A DNA stretch of 64,000 nucleotides from UKL13-3 sp943369665. Its GTDB lineage: Bacteria > Bacteroidota > Bacteroidia > UKL13-3. The stretch is from assembly GCA_943369665.1 (NCBI GenBank), contig CALRNX020000011.1:74352-138351 (forward strand), in the 5' to 3' direction. Position 1 is the stretch's first letter; each line of letters starts with the position of its first letter. The notes under the pieces were generated by a model, which worked only from the letters and a program-made list of their open reading frames with translations, was not told the DNA's origin and made no database searches. Made by a program: the position numbers and the translations under genes. Shown in pieces: positions 41,024 through 50,157 of this stretch.

Positions 41024-43354
41024 TCAATCCAACACCGCACTCACAATGTCGGTGTTGGATTTTTTTATTTTTAATACCACAAACTTACTGGTAGGGGTAT
41101 TGCTTTTTTCTGCAACCGAACCTATCGGAACCAATACATTTGTTTCGGGAAAATATGTTGCGGTACATTGTTCGGGGATATTGTATTGCACCACGATAAA
41201 GTTGTGGGCCACACGCTCAATATTGTCGTAATTGTTAATGAGGTCTACCACATCACCGGCTTTTAAGCCATGTTTTGCAATATCGGTTGAGTTCATCAGG
41301 ATCACCCTGCGTTCGTTGTAAATGCCACGGTAACGATCGTCCAGGCCATAAATGGTTGTGTTAAACTGGTCATGCGTTCGGATGGTCATCATCATCAGTT
41401 CATCTTCGGCCAGTGTGTTTTTGGGAACATCGGCCACGTTAAAATGTGCTTTACCTGTGAGGGTAAAAAACTTGCCTTCGCGTGCACCATTAGGCAAATA
41501 AAAACCTCCGGATTCGCGAACGCGTTTATTGTAATCGGTAAATCCATTGATGGTTTTTTCGATATCGGCTCTGATAAAATCGTAGTTCCGTTGGTAACTC
41601 TCCCAGTTAATCTTCGAGAGGGGTAAGGTTGCCTGCGCCATTTTACACACAATCACACTTTCGCTTAACAAGTTTTGGCTTACGGGTTTCAAATTGCCTT
41701 TGCTCATTTGCACCACGCCCATCGAGTTTTCGCAACTGATAAATTGTTCTTCGCCTTGGGCGTTTATATCCTTATCACTGCGGCCATAGGTTGGCAATAT
41801 CAATGCTTCTTCACCACAGATCAAATGACTGCGGTTCAGTTTGGTGCTAATGTGAACGGTGAGTTTGCAATTGCGCAAAGCCTGCGCAGTAAAGGTTGTA
41901 TCGGGAGTTGCCGATAGAAAGTTTCCGCCCATGGCAATAAATACCTTGCCCGGTTCGGCATGCATTTTTTTGATGGCATCCACTACATCCAACCCATGTT
42001 CGTAGGGTGCGTTTATGTTAAATACCTGGTTGAGTTTATCAATAAACGCTTTGGATGGTTTTTCATAAATGCCCATTGTTCTATCGCCTTGCACATTGCT
42101 ATGTCCGCGCACAGGGCAGGTGCCAGCCCCAGGTTTACCAATGCTGCCTTTAAGCAATAACAAGTTCACTACTTCCTTAATGGTATCAACGGCATTTTTA
42201 TGTTGTGTTAAACCCATTGCCCAGCAGGCAATGATTTTGGTTTTGTGTTTAAATACTTCGGCTGTTTTGCGGATCTCTTCCAATGAAATACCACAAGCTT
42301 CACTCAGTTCTTCAAGTGAATAAGCATCCAGCGAATTCACCAATTCATCGTAACCTAAAGTATGTTCATGAATAAAGTTAAGGTCGAAAATACTTCCCGG
42401 ATGAACTTGTTCTTCTTCCCACAGTATTTTTTCGATGGCTTTAATCAATGCTAAATCGCTGTTGATTTTTACCTGTAAATAAATATCCGTAAGTCCCGAT
42501 TTGATACCCAAAACGCCATTCAGTTTTTGAGGGTTGTTAAATCCTACCAACCCTGTTTCGCGCAGCGGATTAACCGAAATAATCGTACACCCGTTTTGTT
42601 TGGCCTTTTGCAAAGCACTCAACATGCGAGGATGATTGGTGCCCGGGTTTTGCCCTAAGATGAGCACAATTTCGGCTTCGTAAAAATCTTCTAAGGTTAC
42701 CGATCCTTTACCAATACCAAGTGTTTCGCTTAATGCGACACCACTGCTTTCATGGCACATATTGCTGCAATCGGGTAAATTGTTGGTGCCAAATTCGCGC
42801 ACAAAAAGCTGGTATAAAAAAGCGGCTTCGTTGCTGGTGCGCCCCGAAGTGTAAAAAATGCCATCGTTGGGTGAAGGCAATTCGTTGAGGTTTTTGGCAA
42901 TCAGTTTGAATGCATTTTCCCAGGTAATGGGTTGGTAATGTGTAGCACCTTTTGGTAAATACATGGGTTCGGCTACACGTCCTTTTTTACCAATGCGGTA
43001 ATCGTCCATATCGGCCAATTCGGCTACCGAATAGTTGGTGAAAAAATCAGCCCACAAAGCTTTGGTGGTGGCTTCTTCGGCAATGGCCTTGGCTCCGTTT
43101 TCGCAATACTCGGCAATAGGGGAACGCTCATCATCCGGGTCGGGCCAGGCACAACCCGGGCAATCAAATCCATCTTTTTGGTTGAGTTTGGCCAAGGCTT
43201 TAAACCCGCGGATGGGATCCATTTCGCTCAACATATGTTTGGCCGAAGAAATAACTGCAGGAATTCCGGCTGCAGCTTTCTTGGGTTTGGTCAGTTTGAT
43301 GTTCTCAAACGTCTCAGGATTTTCGGGATTAGGGAGTTCCGATTTTTTTGCCAT
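41024..43354 (-). CDS. FdhF/YdeP-family molybdopterin oxidoreductase
   Basis: This protein of about 776 residues belongs to the formate dehydrogenase alpha-like group (YdeP type). The cysteine pair in DGFDCPGCAWPDPDDE sits where an iron-sulfur site is expected. Further segments are SGRTSNEAAFLYQLFVREFG, NMCHESSGVALSETLG, LGQNPGTNHPRML and GKPGAGTCPVRGHSNVQGDR, which line the bis-MGD cofactor. The C-terminal domain reads RTHDQFNTTIYGLDDRYRG. The ATG at 43354 (MAKKSELPNPENP) is preferred over one nine codons upstream. Its reaction is uncertain: E. coli YdeP is linked to acid resistance. No molybdenum cofactor genes or electron-transfer subunits are in the window. Confidence 0.9.
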   Translation of the reverse strand: MAKKSELPNPENPETFENIKLTKPKKAAAGIPAVISSAKHMLSEMDPIRGFKALAKLNQKDGFDCPGCAWPDPDDERSPIAEYCENGAKAIAEEATTKALWADFFTNYSVAELADMDDYRIGKKGRVAEPMYLPKGATHYQPITWENAFKLIAKNLNELPSPNDGIFYTSGRTSNEAAFLYQLFVREFGTNNLPDCSNMCHESSGVALSETLGIGKGSVTLEDFYEAEIVLILGQNPGTNHPRMLSALQKAKQNGCTIISVNPLRETGLVGFNNPQKLNGVLGIKSGLTDIYLQVKINSDLALIKAIEKILWEEEQVHPGSIFDLNFIHEHTLGYDELVNSLDAYSLEELSEACGISLEEIRKTAEVFKHKTKIIACWAMGLTQHKNAVDTIKEVVNLLLLKGSIGKPGAGTCPVRGHSNVQGDRTMGIYEKPSKAFIDKLNQVFNINAPYEHGLDVVDAIKKMHAEPGKVFIAMGGNFLSATPDTTFTAQALRNCKLTVHISTKLNRSHLICGEEALILPTYGRSDKDINAQGEEQFISCENSMGVVQMSKGNLKPVSQNLLSESVIVCKMAQATLPLSKINWESYQRNYDFIRADIEKTINGFTDYNKRVRESGGFYLPNGAREGKFFTLTGKAHFNVADVPKNTLAEDELMMMTIRTHDQFNTTIYGLDDRYRGIYNERRVILMNSTDIAKHGLKAGDVVDLINNYDNIERVAHNFIVVQYNIPEQCTATYFPETNVLVPIGSVAEKSNTPTSKFVVLKIKKSNTDIVSAVLD
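41026..41061 (+). terminator. hairpin terminator embedded in the end of the convergent gene
   Basis: A perfect 12-base stem (AATCCAACACCG at 41026-41037, CGGTGTTGGATT at 41050-41061) with a 12-base loop is followed by TTTTT and TATTTT. It serves the T9SS gene on the plus strand, yet it lies within the last codons of the convergent oxidoreductase gene, whose stop codon is at 41024-41026. Confidence 0.82.
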
Positions 43355-43464
43355 GACTCGAAAGTACAAAAATAGCAGCAAAATGGGTAGTAATGATTTG
43401 ACGAAAAAAAGAGAATTGAAACAATAACATCACAATGCTCCTCTGGGGATTGCTTGAAACGGAA

Positions 43465-44484
43465 TTACTTTTTTCCTCCTTTTACGAGCATCCAAATGGC
43501 GAAAAATATTTCTCCGAGAATCATTGGAACAAGGAAGATGGGTTGAATGATTGCGGCATACGCCACAGGATTGGGAGCGAACAGCATTCCCAAATTGATA
43601 ACGATATAACCAATACCGGCAGTGATGAGCAAAGCTTTAATCAAAATATTCAACCACTTTTTTCCGCCCTCATTAGTATATAAAATGCCGAGGGAGATCA
43701 GGTGTAATCCGAAAACAATTAATCCCCAACTCCAAATACTGTTGAAGGTATTGATGTGATTGTAAATGGACAAGGCAGGACTTGAAACCGTTACCTTCAA
43801 TAGTTGGAGAATGGCAACACCAAGAAACGCGCTATAGATAAATCGTAGTACACCGCTTGTAAGGGACATTTTGGGACGTTCGTTCTTGTAGTATTTGTAT
43901 ACTCCGATTGATACCAAAACATCTAAAATGAGTACGACAATCCAGCCAATAACCCCTATTGTGTATTGACCAAAATTGGCTGTTACCTGGGTTGCGGTTA
44001 AAGCAGGATTTCCCAGCACAAACATGCCGCTGATGATGGGCACACAAATGGCAGCTACAATGGCCATTAGCAGAAGTGACGCACCTATTATGAGTGCTAT
44101 ATTACGTTTGGGTTGATTTTTCTTTTGTGGATGTTGGATTGATGGATGATCTTTTTGCATGGTTGGTTTATCAGGATGTTTATGTACACTTTTTGTATTG
44201 GAGTCGGATATTATGTTGTATACTATTGGTGCCGATCCAATTTTATGTTTTGGCTCATTGCGCATAGTTGAGGGTGCTGCAAAATGATCGGGTGTTTGTA
44301 TTGCAGCCGCAGTGACCCTTTTATTGCTTTTGTTTGATTGCTTGTCTTTCAATGGGTTTCTGAATAAGGTAAAATCGACAGCCCATCCTCTCGAGTACCT
44401 TCTTTTTTGGATCGAACAAGATGATAAGAGGAACATAATGCTCAGAAAAAGATAGATAGGATTGAATGAAATACTGTTGCTCAT
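43465..44484 (-). CDS. lipoprotein-type DUF4386-like membrane protein
   Basis: This 339-residue protein has an unusual layout. The N-terminus is a signal peptide ending LLSSC, followed at once by SIQKRRYSRGWAVDF, a motif I associate with small Bacteroidota envelope lipoproteins. A low-complexity hydrophilic stretch rich in Lys, His, Pro and Gln runs to about residue 125. The second half (about 128-335) has six transmembrane helices that resemble DUF4386. The gene lies 62 bases downstream of a Crp/Fnr-type regulator gene on the same strand, a neighbour often seen with DUF4386 genes. Whether the cysteine is lipidated in a polytopic protein is unclear. Confidence 0.75.
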   Translation of the reverse strand: MSNSISFNPIYLFLSIMFLLSSCSIQKRRYSRGWAVDFTLFRNPLKDKQSNKSNKRVTAAAIQTPDHFAAPSTMRNEPKHKIGSAPIVYNIISDSNTKSVHKHPDKPTMQKDHPSIQHPQKKNQPKRNIALIIGASLLLMAIVAAICVPIISGMFVLGNPALTATQVTANFGQYTIGVIGWIVVLILDVLVSIGVYKYYKNERPKMSLTSGVLRFIYSAFLGVAILQLLKVTVSSPALSIYNHINTFNSIWSWGLIVFGLHLISLGILYTNEGGKKWLNILIKALLITAGIGYIVINLGMLFAPNPVAYAAIIQPIFLVPMILGEIFFAIWMLVKGGKK

Positions 44485-44546
44485 GGTTAAAATGATAAGT
44501 GAACCGGGAGCAAAAGTAGAGCAGCAAATAGCAGCTTATCGTTGAC

Positions 44547-45161
44547 TTAAGTTAAGGAATTCGGCTCACTTACGTTGGTCTTCGATTTTGTAAAAAGACG
44601 TTTGCGAATTCGGCTCAATGATTCGGGAGTGATACCCAAATAACTGGCTATTTGGTTATTGGGAACCCTGTTTACCAGGTCAGCTCTTTGTTTGATGAAG
44701 TCGGCATATCTTTCTTCGGGAGAAGATAACTTAAACATGGAGAGCCTGCTTTGAGCTTTTAACCATTCCTGTTCGGCAACCTGCATCAAAATGGTTTGCA
44801 ATACCGGAAATTCGGCAATCAATTCAGTATCCTGTTCTTGTTCGCCTACAATAAGTACAGAGTCTTCAATACACTCGAGGTAAAAGTCGGAGGAAATCCT
44901 GTTCAGATAACAATCAGAAGATATGGCGGCATTTTCTGCCGTGTAAAATTCTGCCGATCTTTCTACACCATCTTTTATATAATATTGTCTTACGCAACCT
45001 TCAAGTACAAAGAAGCAATATTGGGGAATCTTTCCTTCCTCCTGTAGAATAGTCTTCTTTTTGAACAGTTTAACGTTCAGTTTTTTTGCCAGTTCCATTC
45101 GCTCATGTTCTTTCAGAATGGGGAATTTTTCGAGGAAACGAAGTGTAATTTGATGTGTCAT
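44547..45161 (-). CDS. Crp/Fnr-family transcriptional regulator
   Basis: This 204-residue protein has an N-terminal cyclic-nucleotide-binding-type beta-barrel (ILQEEGKIPQYCFFVLEGCVRQYY, then AAISSDCYLN) and a C-terminal HTH_Crp (NRVPNNQIASYLGITPESLSRIRKRLF). The Bacteroidota members with this layout usually lack the cAMP-binding arginine, and no clear one is visible here; no Fnr-type iron-sulfur cysteine cluster is present either. The ligand is unknown. The DUF4386 gene directly downstream is the likely regulatory target. The 210 bases upstream to the next gene hold no recognised feature. Confidence 0.88.
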   Translation of the reverse strand: MTHQITLRFLEKFPILKEHERMELAKKLNVKLFKKKTILQEEGKIPQYCFFVLEGCVRQYYIKDGVERSAEFYTAENAAISSDCYLNRISSDFYLECIEDSVLIVGEQEQDTELIAEFPVLQTILMQVAEQEWLKAQSRLSMFKLSSPEERYADFIKQRADLVNRVPNNQIASYLGITPESLSRIRKRLFTKSKTNVSEPNSLT

Positions 45162-45381
45162 ATTGGGTTACGTTTCATAAAACATCCGAAATAAATCATG
45201 TATTACTTATTTAACCAAAAGCGTTTGGGAGTACAATCACTTTACAGTCAAACAGGTTAATGCCGGTCGGATATTGTTTTTGACCAGTTTGCCGTTACTC
45301 GAAAGTAATCTTTTTTTGATGGATTAAAGGAGCTTATACAATATTTCATAATCACATTGTATTCATGCATATTTGTACCCA

Positions 45382-45678
45382 ATGGAGATTATACAATTTA
45401 CAGAGAAAGCGATCGAAGCCATTTCGAGTTATCACCAAACCTTGCAAATTCCCGAAGGTAGTTATGTGCGTGTGGGCATTCGCCAAAAGAACGAAACGAA
45501 TAAACGTTTACTGATCGGGTTCGATGAACCCACCGATAAAGATAAAATAGCAGAGGTACAAGGAGTAAAAGTATTGTACCATCCGGGCGAGATTTTCTTT
45601 TTTGCCGGAATGGTGATCGATTATGTAGAAGAAGAAGGTCGCAAAGGATTTACGTTTGTAGAGAAACCTAAAGCATGA
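45382..45678 (+). CDS. HesB/IscA-like protein lacking all cluster-binding cysteines
   Basis: This 98-residue protein begins MEIIQFTEKAIEAISSY and follows the HesB/IscA fold throughout: YVRVGIRQKNETNKRLLIGFDE, then a FFFAGMVIDYVEEEGRKGFTF segment where A-type carriers have DYVDSLEGAGFKF. The three cysteines that bind iron-sulfur clusters (one central, two in a C-terminal CGCG motif) are all missing; the protein has no cysteine at all and ends FVEKPKA. It cannot be a canonical cluster carrier. A TTG three codons upstream is an alternative start. The stop overlaps the ATG of the ABC permease gene (ATGA), so the two are coupled. Confidence 0.85.
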   Translation: MEIIQFTEKAIEAISSYHQTLQIPEGSYVRVGIRQKNETNKRLLIGFDEPTDKDKIAEVQGVKVLYHPGEIFFFAGMVIDYVEEEGRKGFTFVEKPKA

Positions 45679-46907
45679 CATTTGCCGAGAACTTAAATAT
45701 TTCACTGACTGCGATTGCCGGGAACAAGATGCGTGCGTTCATCACAGCACTCATTATTGCTATCGGTATCATGGCATTGGTGGGTATTCTCACAGCTATT
45801 GATGGGATCAAATCGTCTATCAACAGCAGCTTTTCCAATATGGGGGCCAATACCTTCAATATCAAAAACAGGGGTAATAATGTTCAGTTTGGAACCAAAG
45901 GCAAAGCGCAGGTAAAATATAAAACCATTACACGGCAGGAGGCATATGAGTTTAGCAAAGAGTATTCCTATCCATCCAAAACATCCTTGTCGGTAAATGC
46001 CTCATTTGCCAGCACGGTAAAATACAATTCGAATAAGACGGATCCGAATGTGATGGTAATGGGGGGAGATGTAAATTACCTTGAGGTAGGCGGCTATGAA
46101 ATAGATCAGGGACGGAATTTTGGTGAGCGCGAGGTGGAGAGTGCTTCCAGCGTTGCACTTATTGGAAAAGAGATCAAAACCAAATTGTTTAAAAATGTAA
46201 ACCCTATTGGGGAGGCTGTTTTTGTGGGAGGAGCGAAGTACCGGGTGATTGGGGTATTAAAGGAAAAAGGTTCGGCAATGGGATTTGGAGGCGACCGTAT
46301 CGTGATCGTTCCGCTCGAAAATGCACGCCAGGTTTTTGCCAAGCCCAATATGAGTTTTGTGATCACCGTTGCTGTTACAGATGTTCCGTCAATGGATGTA
46401 GCTGTTGACGAAGCTGAGGCTGTTTTCAGGCGGATCCGCAGATTACCGGCAACGGCCGACAATAATTTTGAAGTAATGAAAGCCGATAATATTGCCAAAG
46501 AAATGATTGATAGTTTGCAATACGTAACCATTGCGGCTACGGTTATTGGATTTATTACATTACTTGGAGCAGCTATCGGGCTTATGAATATTATGCTGGT
46601 ATCGGTCACCGAACGTACACGTGAAATCGGGATTCGTAAATCCATTGGTGCTACCAAAAGTGTGATCCGTAAACAGTTTTTGTTTGAGGCAATTGTGATC
46701 TGCCAGATCGGTGGACTGGGCGGAGTGATCCTGGGCATCCTGATTGGAAACGGTGTTTCAATGCTCATGAATGGAGGGTTTATCATTCCCTGGATGTGGA
46801 TCTTTTCAGGACTTTTATTGTGTTTGGTTGTGGGGTTGATCTCCGGAATTTATCCAGCTGTTAAAGCAAGCAATCTCGACCCGATCGAAGCACTCAGATA
46901 TGAGTAA
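45675..46907 (+). CDS. MacB/FtsX-type ABC transporter permease
   Basis: This 410-residue permease has four transmembrane segments. An N-terminal helix (FITALIIAIGIMALVGILTAI) follows the typical NLNISLTAIAGNKMRAF start. A periplasmic MacB core domain (about 50-260) includes VMGGDVNYLEVGGYEIDQGRNF and IGKEIKTKLF. A three-helix FtsX block at the end contains LLGAAIGLMNIMLVSVTERTREIGIRKSIGA. The matching ATPase and membrane fusion protein are not adjacent, so they must be encoded elsewhere. MacB-type systems move substrates or mechanical signals across the envelope. Translational coupling to the cysteine-free HesB-like protein is unusual. Confidence 0.92.
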   Translation: MTFAENLNISLTAIAGNKMRAFITALIIAIGIMALVGILTAIDGIKSSINSSFSNMGANTFNIKNRGNNVQFGTKGKAQVKYKTITRQEAYEFSKEYSYPSKTSLSVNASFASTVKYNSNKTDPNVMVMGGDVNYLEVGGYEIDQGRNFGEREVESASSVALIGKEIKTKLFKNVNPIGEAVFVGGAKYRVIGVLKEKGSAMGFGGDRIVIVPLENARQVFAKPNMSFVITVAVTDVPSMDVAVDEAEAVFRRIRRLPATADNNFEVMKADNIAKEMIDSLQYVTIAATVIGFITLLGAAIGLMNIMLVSVTERTREIGIRKSIGATKSVIRKQFLFEAIVICQIGGLGGVILGILIGNGVSMLMNGGFIIPWMWIFSGLLLCLVVGLISGIYPAVKASNLDPIEALRYE

Positions 46908-46977
46908 AATTCGAAACGTTCAAACAAAAAAAGATTAATAATGAATGCTGAAGAACAAAAGAACTTAATAAGGTAAT

Positions 46978-47550
46978 ATGAAAAAAATATTGACAGTATT
47001 ATTCCCTTTGATGATTATCTCAATGGGGTTCACAATGGATAAAAACGAATTAGTATTTACTTATCCGAAAAATAAAGCAGCATCTTTTTCAATGGAAACA
47101 GATCTGTTTAATAAGTTTAAAAAAGAGTGGCGTGGTGCAGACTATTATTATATCTGTGATAATAATGACAGAGGATTTATCTGTTCAGTTCTATTTTATA
47201 AGTTAAACAAAGAAGAGCAGCAAATGATGGTTGACATGCCAAGAACGCTGCTTAAGGGTCCCGAATTAAGTCCTGTATATGCTTGTTCGTATTTTACAAC
47301 AAATTCAAGCTTGAAGAAATATGAATCGAATGTGAAAAAATGGGGAGAAATAACAGATGACTTTATGTTTAGCCAATCAGACGTAAAAGAATTTGATGGT
47401 GTTGAAATAAACCAGAAAAATATGTTTGGATATACAATGTTTGGGAACGATTTGTTTGTCAATATTCATCTGTCAAAAGTTGAATGTACTCCAGAGGATT
47501 CAACCATCATGAGAAAAATATTGGATGGGTTAAGAAAAACGATAAAGTAA
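46978..47550 (+). CDS. exported protein of unknown function
   Basis: This 190-residue protein has a short signal peptide (MKKILTVLFPLMIISMGF). The mature domain is mixed alpha/beta with no motif I recognise. Notable segments are EWRGADYYYICDNNDRGFICSVLFY and FDGVEINQKNMFGYTMFGNDLFVNIHLSKV. It contains four cysteines in total. It follows the permease gene by 70 bases and precedes the antiporter gene by 6 bases on the same strand, so it may be cotranscribed with the antiporter. Lower GC than its neighbours is visible in the text. No function is proposed. Confidence 0.7.
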   Translation: MKKILTVLFPLMIISMGFTMDKNELVFTYPKNKAASFSMETDLFNKFKKEWRGADYYYICDNNDRGFICSVLFYKLNKEEQQMMVDMPRTLLKGPELSPVYACSYFTTNSSLKKYESNVKKWGEITDDFMFSQSDVKEFDGVEINQKNMFGYTMFGNDLFVNIHLSKVECTPEDSTIMRKILDGLRKTIK

Positions 47551-47556
47551 TTACCC

Positions 47557-48861
47557 ATGCACGATACTCCCGTTTGGCTCATTATTCCCTTTGTTTCATT
47601 ATTGTTGATGATTGCTGCGGGACCACTTGTTTTTTCAAAGGTTTGGCACCGGTATTACAAACATATTGCAGTTTGCCTGGCTGTGTTGGTTGGTGGTTAT
47701 TACCTGTTGGTAAAACAGGAACCGGTATTGGTTGGTGAATCTTTGGCTGAGTACCTTTCTTTTATCAGTTTACTTGTGGCATTGTATGTTGCCTCCGGTG
47801 GTATTTATATTTTTGCCGATGTAGAATCAACCCCCTGGGTTAATATTGGTTTTCTACTCATAGGAGCATTGCTCACCAATATCATTGGAACAACAGGAGC
47901 TTCGGTATTGCTGATCCGCCCGTTTATGCGTGTGAACCGTTATCGGTTGCAACCGTATCATATCGTATTTTTTATCTTTTTCGTGTCTAACCTGGGAGGG
48001 CTGCTTACCCCAATTGGTGATCCTCCATTATTTATGGGATTCTTAAAAGGTGTTCCGTTTTTCTGGACCACACAGCATTTGTTCCTCGAATGGATATTGG
48101 TCATGTTCCTGTTATGTATTGGATTTTATCTGTTTGAACGAAAAAATACACAACAGAATGATGTTGATGTATCGAAACATTATACGAATAAGATCATTGT
48201 AGAGGGCAAACGAAATTTCATTTGGTTGGGATTGATCGTTTGTTCTGTTTTTCTCGACCCAAATACGATTGATGGTTTTCCTGCACTAATGGTACACGGT
48301 AAAAAAATATCTTATATCCGCGAGGTCTTGCAATTAGGATTGGCGTGGGGCTGTTACCGTTTTGCCAACCAAAAAGCGTTGCAAAACAATGCATTCGATT
48401 TTGAACCGATCAAAGAAGTGGCATTTTTATTTGTTGGCATTTTTCTCACGATGATTCCCGCATTACAATTGCTTTCGGCATTGGGCGGAGAAGGTTTGCA
48501 GTTGTCGGAGTCGTTTATGTATTGGGGTACCGGTATTTTTTCGAGTGTGTTGGACAATGCTCCTACCTATGTGAATTTTTTTACTCTCACCCTTACGATG
48601 TTTGGTTTTGATGCAAACAATATTGAAAGTGTTCATGCGTTTTTAGCAAGCCCTTACGCATCTTATTTAATGGCTGTTTCCACAGGAGCCGTATTTTTTG
48701 GAGCGATGACCTATATCGGCAACGGGCCCAATTTTATGGTAAAAGCCATTGCCGAACAAACAGGAGTGAAGATGCCCGGTTTTTTCCAATACATACTAAA
48801 ATATTCCATTCCGGTTCTGTTGCCCATCCTTACCATTATTTGGCTGGTGTTTTATATTTAA
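47557..48861 (+). CDS. sodium:proton antiporter, ion transporter superfamily
   Basis: This 434-residue integral membrane protein has about 11-12 transmembrane helices. Typical segments of the NhaD/arsenite permease-like superfamily are LLTNIIGTTGASVLLIRPFMRVNRYR, FFIFFVSNLGGLLTPIGDPPLFMGFLKGVPFFW and GIFSSVLDNAPTYVNFF; the paired LTPIGDPP and LDNAPTY motifs form the two helix hairpins of the transport site. It probably exchanges Na+ for H+ at the inner membrane. The gene starts six bases after the unknown exported protein gene. A weak imperfect hairpin (about 48866-48898) follows before the convergent fasciclin gene. Confidence 0.88.
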   Translation: MHDTPVWLIIPFVSLLLMIAAGPLVFSKVWHRYYKHIAVCLAVLVGGYYLLVKQEPVLVGESLAEYLSFISLLVALYVASGGIYIFADVESTPWVNIGFLLIGALLTNIIGTTGASVLLIRPFMRVNRYRLQPYHIVFFIFFVSNLGGLLTPIGDPPLFMGFLKGVPFFWTTQHLFLEWILVMFLLCIGFYLFERKNTQQNDVDVSKHYTNKIIVEGKRNFIWLGLIVCSVFLDPNTIDGFPALMVHGKKISYIREVLQLGLAWGCYRFANQKALQNNAFDFEPIKEVAFLFVGIFLTMIPALQLLSALGGEGLQLSESFMYWGTGIFSSVLDNAPTYVNFFTLTLTMFGFDANNIESVHAFLASPYASYLMAVSTGAVFFGAMTYIGNGPNFMVKAIAEQTGVKMPGFFQYILKYSIPVLLPILTIIWLVFYI

Positions 48862-48924
48862 CGAAAAATCCCCACCAACTTTGGTTGATGAGGATTTAGG
48901 TTTTGGTGTTTACAGCAGAAAAAA

Positions 48925-49479
48925 TTAGTTAGGCATTACCACCTGGTCGATCACGTGGATCACACCATTCGACTGGTACACATCATAGATGCTGATATTA
49001 GCCATTCCACCTTTTTCATCTTTAAGCATAATGTTTTTGTCGCCATTCATCATCACCCAAAGTTTACCACCACTTACTGTTTTTAATTCAGCTTTTCCTC
49101 CACCTGCTTTGATCATTTTCATCAAAACGTTTGCATCCAGTTTTCCGGCTACAACATGGTAGGTTAAAATTTTGGTAAGGGTTGTTTTGTTTTCGGGTTT
49201 CACCAATGATTCAACCGTTCCTGCCGGAAGCTTTGCAAATGCTTCGTTGGTTGGAGCAAATACGGTGAACGGACCTGCTGTTTTTAAGGTCTCAACCAAT
49301 CCTGCTGCTTTTACCGCTGCAACCAATGTTGTATGGTCTTTTGAGTTTACGGCATTGTCAACAATATCTTTTTTAGGATACATTGCTTCGCCACCTACCA
49401 TTACTGTTTGTGCGTTTGCTGCGCTAGCCATTACAAAAATCCCTAATGCAATTGCCAAGTGTTTAATTGTGTTTTTCAT
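48925..49479 (-). CDS. exported fasciclin-domain protein
   Basis: This 184-residue protein is read from the ATG at 49479, which gives a clean signal peptide ending ASAANAQ; an in-frame ATG 15 codons upstream is less likely. A single fasciclin (FAS1) domain follows: DHTTLVAAVKAAGLVETLKTAGPFTVFAPTNEAFAKLP carries the H1 motif (TVFAPTNEAF), TLTKILTYHVVAGKLDA the central YHV motif, and SNGVIHVIDQVVMPN the H2 end. Such proteins act in adhesion or stress; this small version is periplasmic or secreted without a T9SS domain. Confidence 0.93.
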   Translation of the reverse strand: MKNTIKHLAIALGIFVMASAANAQTVMVGGEAMYPKKDIVDNAVNSKDHTTLVAAVKAAGLVETLKTAGPFTVFAPTNEAFAKLPAGTVESLVKPENKTTLTKILTYHVVAGKLDANVLMKMIKAGGGKAELKTVSGGKLWVMMNGDKNIMLKDEKGGMANISIYDVYQSNGVIHVIDQVVMPN

Positions 49480-49596
49480 ATTTTGTTGTGTAGTTGAGAG
49501 GAGATACGCAGCAAAACATTTCACGGATTTTTAAAACAACAATTTTTTAGCTAACGAATTGATATGCAGATTTTTTAAATGCACAGCAAAATCGGT

Positions 49597-50154
49597 TTAA
49601 GGGGTTTTGTTGAGGTGCTCGAACTCTTCTTTTAACAGGCCAAAAGCCAACGAGTCTGTATTTTCTCCATCATAATGGTAGTGTTTTCTAAACACACCTT
49701 CCGGGGCGAACCCAAATTTTTTGAGCAAAGCCTGTGAGGCAATATTGGTTTCCCCAACAAATGCTTCTACACGCACCAGGTTCATGGTAGTGAAAGCATA
49801 GTTTAAAACGGCACGCAATGCTTCTGTCATCAATCCTTGTTGTCGGTGATCTTCGTTGTTGAGCATATAAAAAACCTCAGCGCGAAAGTGTGTATAATAC
49901 CAGGTATGAAAACCACACCAGCCCATAAAGGCATCCGTGTTTTTATCCCGTAATTGAAAAAATAAAAATGATTTGTTAAACGTGGTCATGCCTTTATCAA
50001 ACCTGTCTTTCTCCACCAAATACGCTTCGTGGTTTGCATGGCCGAAGAACTTTTTGATCTCTTCTTCGGGTAAAGTAGTAAATGCGTATTGGTATACTTC
50101 AGGTGTAAAGGCTATAAGTTTCAGTCGTTCTGTGGTGAGTATTTCAAATTCCAT
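49597..50154 (-). CDS. GNAT N-acetyltransferase, RimJ/RimL-like
   Basis: This 185-residue protein matches the Acetyltransf_3 group (RimJ/RimL/YdaF). It begins MEFEILTTERLKLIAFTPEVY, has a FMGWCGFHTWYYTHFRAEVFYML core and carries the acetyl-CoA loop near HRQQGLMTEALRAVLNYAF. The C-terminal NIASQALLKKFGFAPEGVFRKHYHYDG is strongly typical. It probably acetylates an amino group on a protein N-terminus or small molecule. It lies three bases downstream of the NAD(P)-binding gene at 50158, so the two form an operon. Confidence 0.9.
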   Translation of the reverse strand: MEFEILTTERLKLIAFTPEVYQYAFTTLPEEEIKKFFGHANHEAYLVEKDRFDKGMTTFNKSFLFFQLRDKNTDAFMGWCGFHTWYYTHFRAEVFYMLNNEDHRQQGLMTEALRAVLNYAFTTMNLVRVEAFVGETNIASQALLKKFGFAPEGVFRKHYHYDGENTDSLAFGLLKEEFEHLNKTP

Positions 50155-50157
50155 TTG

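Noticed and set aside
46106..46786. 226-codon open frame antisense to the ABC permease gene
   Set aside because: The composition is dominated by Ile, Ser and Pro as expected for the complement of a membrane protein gene; no start context or domain is seen.
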